Below, piece after piece: positions 61,831 through 64,000 of a stretch of DNA of 64,000 nt. Within the stretch, counting starts at the first letter, position 1; every line of letters begins with the position of its first letter. Source of the stretch: Variovorax sp. PBS-H4 (GTDB taxonomy: Bacteria; Pseudomonadota; Gammaproteobacteria; Burkholderiales; Burkholderiaceae_C). The notes under the pieces were generated by a model that saw only the letters and a program-made list of their open reading frames with translations, had not been told where the DNA came from and ran no database searches. The stretch is from positions 2,728,001 through 2,792,000 of the forward strand of contig NZ_LR594675.1 of assembly GCF_901827205.1 (NCBI RefSeq). The letters run 5' to 3'. A program made the position numbers and the translations under genes.

Positions 61831-62850
61831 TCAGGCAAGCTTGCCGACGCTCTGCTCGAGCAGGCCCCAGGCCTCGTCGCCGAAGCGGCCCTTCCATTCG
61901 CTGTAGAAGCCCGCATCCCGCAGCTTGGCCCGGAAGCTGTCGGCCGACGGCCGGTTGATCGCCAGGCCCTTCGACTCCAGGTCGGCCACGACCGACTCGT
62001 TGAGCTTCTTGATATCTTCGCGCTGCTTCAGGCCGGCGTCGTTGATGGATGCGGCCACGATGGTCTTCAAATCGGCCGGCAGCGCGTCCCATGCGCGGCC
62101 GTTGGCAATGAACCAGTAACCGTCCCAGATGTGGTTGGTGAGCGAGGCGTACTTCTGCACCTCGTAGAGCTTGGCCACCTGGATGATCGGCAGGGGGTTT
62201 TCCTGCGCGTCGACGATCTTCGTCTGCAGCGACGAATACACCTCGCTGAACTGGAGGCTCGCCGGCGCCGCTCCCAGGCTCTTGAACATCGAGATCGACA
62301 GCGGGCTCACCGGCACGCGGATCTTCAGGCCGTCGAGGTCCTTCGCCGAAGTGACCGGCGCCTTGGAGCTGGTGGTCTGGCGAAATCCGTTGTCCCACAT
62401 CTTGTCGAAGGCATAGAGGCGCGCCTTGCCAATGGCCGCGCGCACATGGGCGCCCAGCTTGCCGTCCATCGCGCCCCACACCTGGTTGTAGTCGGAGAAG
62501 GCGAAGCCGATGGCGTTGATGGCGGCGACCGGCACCAAAGTGGCAATGACCAGCGCCGACGGCGTGAAGAACTCGATGCCGCCCGAGCGCACCTGAGCCA
62601 GCATGTCGGTGTCGCCGCCGAGCTGGTTGTTCGGGAAGATCTTGATCTCGACGCGCCCCTTGGTTTCCTTGGCGATGCGCTCGACCGCCTCCTGCGCGCG
62701 CACATTCAACGGGTGCGTCACCGGCAGGTTGTTGCCGTACTTGTACGAGAACTCGGCAGCGCGGGCGATGCGCGGAACTGCCGCCACGATGCTGGCGGCG
62801 GGAAGCGCGGAAAGCGTGCGCAGGGCACCGCGGCGGGTGAACGATTTCAT
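61831..62850 (-). CDS. TRAP transporter substrate-binding protein (DctP)
   Basis: A 339-aa periplasmic receptor. The export signal has a twin-arginine-like SFTRRGALRTLS and ends ARAAEF. The mature part shows YKYGNNLPVTHPLNVRAQEA, VRSGGIEFFTPSALVIATLV, the carboxylate-binding arginine segment LDGLKIRVPVSPLSISMFKS and VDAQENPLPIIQVAKLYEVQ. Ligands of this group are sugar acids or small organic acids. ATG 62850 has a ggaga site. It leads the operon DctP - DctQM - VOC - RLP - kinase, with a good promoter and palindromic site upstream. Confidence 0.93.
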   Translation of the reverse strand: MKSFTRRGALRTLSALPAASIVAAVPRIARAAEFSYKYGNNLPVTHPLNVRAQEAVERIAKETKGRVEIKIFPNNQLGGDTDMLAQVRSGGIEFFTPSALVIATLVPVAAINAIGFAFSDYNQVWGAMDGKLGAHVRAAIGKARLYAFDKMWDNGFRQTTSSKAPVTSAKDLDGLKIRVPVSPLSISMFKSLGAAPASLQFSEVYSSLQTKIVDAQENPLPIIQVAKLYEVQKYASLTNHIWDGYWFIANGRAWDALPADLKTIVAASINDAGLKQREDIKKLNESVVADLESKGLAINRPSADSFRAKLRDAGFYSEWKGRFGDEAWGLLEQSVGKLA

Positions 62851-62881
62851 GGCCTGTCTCCGTTGTGGGTTTGATGCCTTT

Positions 62882-62891
62882 TGATGCATCA
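62882..62891. promoter_or_regulatory. Palindromic site downstream of the TRAP operon promoter (LacI operator candidate)
   Basis: TGATGCATCA is a perfect 10-base palindrome. It lies about 12-21 bases after the predicted start site of the TRAP operon, the usual place for a roadblock repressor. The divergent LacI gene is the natural candidate to bind it. Confidence 0.5.
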
Positions 62892-62909
62892 TGTCTTGAA
62901 TGCCTCAGG

Positions 62910-62938
62910 ACGATAGAGATGCGTCGGCGTGACGTCAA
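62910..62938 (-). promoter_or_regulatory. Promoter of the TRAP/RuBisCO-like operon
   Basis: Minus strand TTGACG (complement of 62933-62938), 17-base spacer, TATCGT (complement of 62910-62915); predicted start near 62903, about 50 bases before the DctP ATG. Confidence 0.6.
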
Positions 62939-62964
62939 ACGATCTGGATGATGGTTTTTGATTG

Positions 62965-64000
62965 ATGAAGGTTGACACTGCCACACCCGGGGCTGCCTTG
63001 CCGAGCCGCGCGCGGGTCGTCGACATTGCGCGCGCCGCCGGCGTGTCGACGGCCACCGTCGACCGCGTGCTCAACAAACGATCGGGCGTGCGCGACGCCA
63101 CCGTCCAGCGCGTGCTGAGGGCGGCCGGCGAGCTCGACTACCTGCCGGGGCAGCTTCCCCATACGGCGCTCGCACCGAAGCCCTTGCGGCTCAGTGTCCT
63201 GCTGCCGGCCGGCACCAACCGCTTCATTCGCATGCTCGGCGACATGGTCGGCTACTCGGAGGAGCATTGGGCGCCTTTCAACGTGCGCTGCCGCACCGAA
63301 TTCATCGAGAGCTTCAATCCGCAGGAGCTGGCGGCGGCGCTTCGTCGGCACGGCAGGCGCAGCGACGGCATTGCGGTGATGGCGCTCGAGCATCCAGCGG
63401 TGCGCGAGGCGGTTGCAGAGCTGGCGGAGCAGGGCGTGCCGGTGATCACGCTGATTTCCGATCTCTCGAACTCGCCCCGGGTGGCCTACATCGGGCTCGA
63501 CAACCGTGCCGCGGGGCGCACGGCGGGCTATCTCATCGGGCGCTTCATCGGCGTGCGCAGCGCGAAGGTGGCGCTGATCGCCGGCAGCCTGAGCTACCGT
63601 GCACACGAGGAGCGCGAAGCGGGCTTCCTGCACGTCATCGAGGAAATGTTCTCGCACCTTTCGGTGGTCGGCCTGCGCGAGGGCCACGATGATGCCGAGC
63701 AGAACTACCGGCAGACACGCGCACTGCTCGACCAGCATCCCGAGCTCTGCGGCATCTACAACATCGGCGGCGCCTCCGATGGCGTGGCACGCGCGCTCAA
63801 GGAAGCCGGGCGCGACCAGAAGATCGCATTCATCGGCCACGGCCTCACGCCGGATACCCGTGCGCTGCTGGTCGACGGCAGCCTCGACGCCGTCATCACG
63901 CAGAGTCCCTATGCCACGCTGATGAGCTGCGTGCGCATCTTCACCAACCTGCGTGACGGGCGAGAGGTGATGAGCGGCGTGGAGAACACGCGCAGCCAGG
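62965..64000 (+). CDS. LacI family regulator (partial, 3' end outside window)
   Basis: The frame is open from ATG 62965 to the window end (345 codons visible; family length is about 330-360, so only a few residues are missing). The LacI helix-turn-helix and hinge are clear: RVVDIARAAGVSTATVDRVL and VQRVLRAAGELDYLPG. The ligand domain is of the periplasmic-binding type (LRLSVLLPAGTNRFIRMLGD; IGLDNRAAGRTAGYLIGRFI; GIYNIGGASDGVARALKEAG). Divergent from the TRAP operon; it should sense the imported sugar acid or its derivative. Two earlier ATGs (62949, 62952) are not in a useful frame. Confidence 0.93.
   Translation, partial: MKVDTATPGAALPSRARVVDIARAAGVSTATVDRVLNKRSGVRDATVQRVLRAAGELDYLPGQLPHTALAPKPLRLSVLLPAGTNRFIRMLGDMVGYSEEHWAPFNVRCRTEFIESFNPQELAAALRRHGRRSDGIAVMALEHPAVREAVAELAEQGVPVITLISDLSNSPRVAYIGLDNRAAGRTAGYLIGRFIGVRSAKVALIAGSLSYRAHEEREAGFLHVIEEMFSHLSVVGLREGHDDAEQNYRQTRALLDQHPELCGIYNIGGASDGVARALKEAGRDQKIAFIGHGLTPDTRALLVDGSLDAVITQSPYATLMSCVRIFTNLRDGREVMSGVENTRSQ

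Overview
The window reads as chromosomal DNA of a GC-rich betaproteobacterium, most likely Comamonadaceae and Variovorax-like. This is inferred from the nuoLMN end followed by DUF2818, NUDIX and DUF1178 genes, the abundance of Liv, Bug and TRAP uptake systems with their own regulators, and the codon bias. No rRNA, tRNA, insertion sequence, integrase, phage gene or CRISPR array is visible, and no stretch above 300 bases lacks a gene. The LacI gene at the right edge and nuoL at the left edge are cut by the window.

Layout, left to right. 1-5837: end of the respiratory complex I operon (nuoL partial, nuoM, nuoN) with three small co-directional genes. 5947-12728: an MsbA-like exporter facing a MarR-controlled tripartite efflux operon (MarR, outer-membrane lipoprotein, EmrA, EmrB) that has a near-perfect sigma70 promoter. 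12891-18801: a six-gene branched-chain-amino-acid-type ABC importer with two tandem paralogous binding proteins and an odd LivF ATPase, then an SMP-30 lactonase. 19914-25869: an MFS - hydantoinase - amidase - racemase-like operon, divergent from a GntR regulator. 25894-32687: glycosyltransferase, beta-barrel protein, lipocalin-like AttH/CrtC protein, PLP enzyme and a large FtsX-type permease. 32923-34529: an ECF42-type sigma factor with its DGPF/YciI partner and a promoter that looks self-activated. 34749-39035: GntR - PhyH dioxygenase - SAF-domain oxidoreductase - amidase operon with a perfect palindromic operator. 39169-44358: DUF4189 protein, Bug binding protein, CaiB CoA-transferase, LysR and acyl-CoA dehydrogenase. 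44387-55005: a divergent glucan locus (GH13 and GH3 leftward; GH144-like, GH15, ABC-D exporter and CocE-like protein rightward). 55036-56618: miaA with a LolD-like ATPase. 56764-64000: a sugar-acid catabolic operon (DUF1537 kinase, RuBisCO-like protein, VOC protein, fused TRAP permease, TRAP binding protein) divergent from a LacI regulator.

Most of the window is catabolic modules, each carrying a transporter, two to four enzymes and a divergent or leading regulator. The most unusual points are: the rightward glucan operon, where four genes are chained by ATGA overlaps and both the ABC ATPase and the CocE-like hydrolase have lost canonical catalytic residues; the RuBisCO-like/DUF1537/VOC/TRAP cluster; a hydantoin-type operon with no carbamoylase and a racemase-fold protein lacking the usual cysteines; and several operator/promoter pairs that can be read directly from the sequence.
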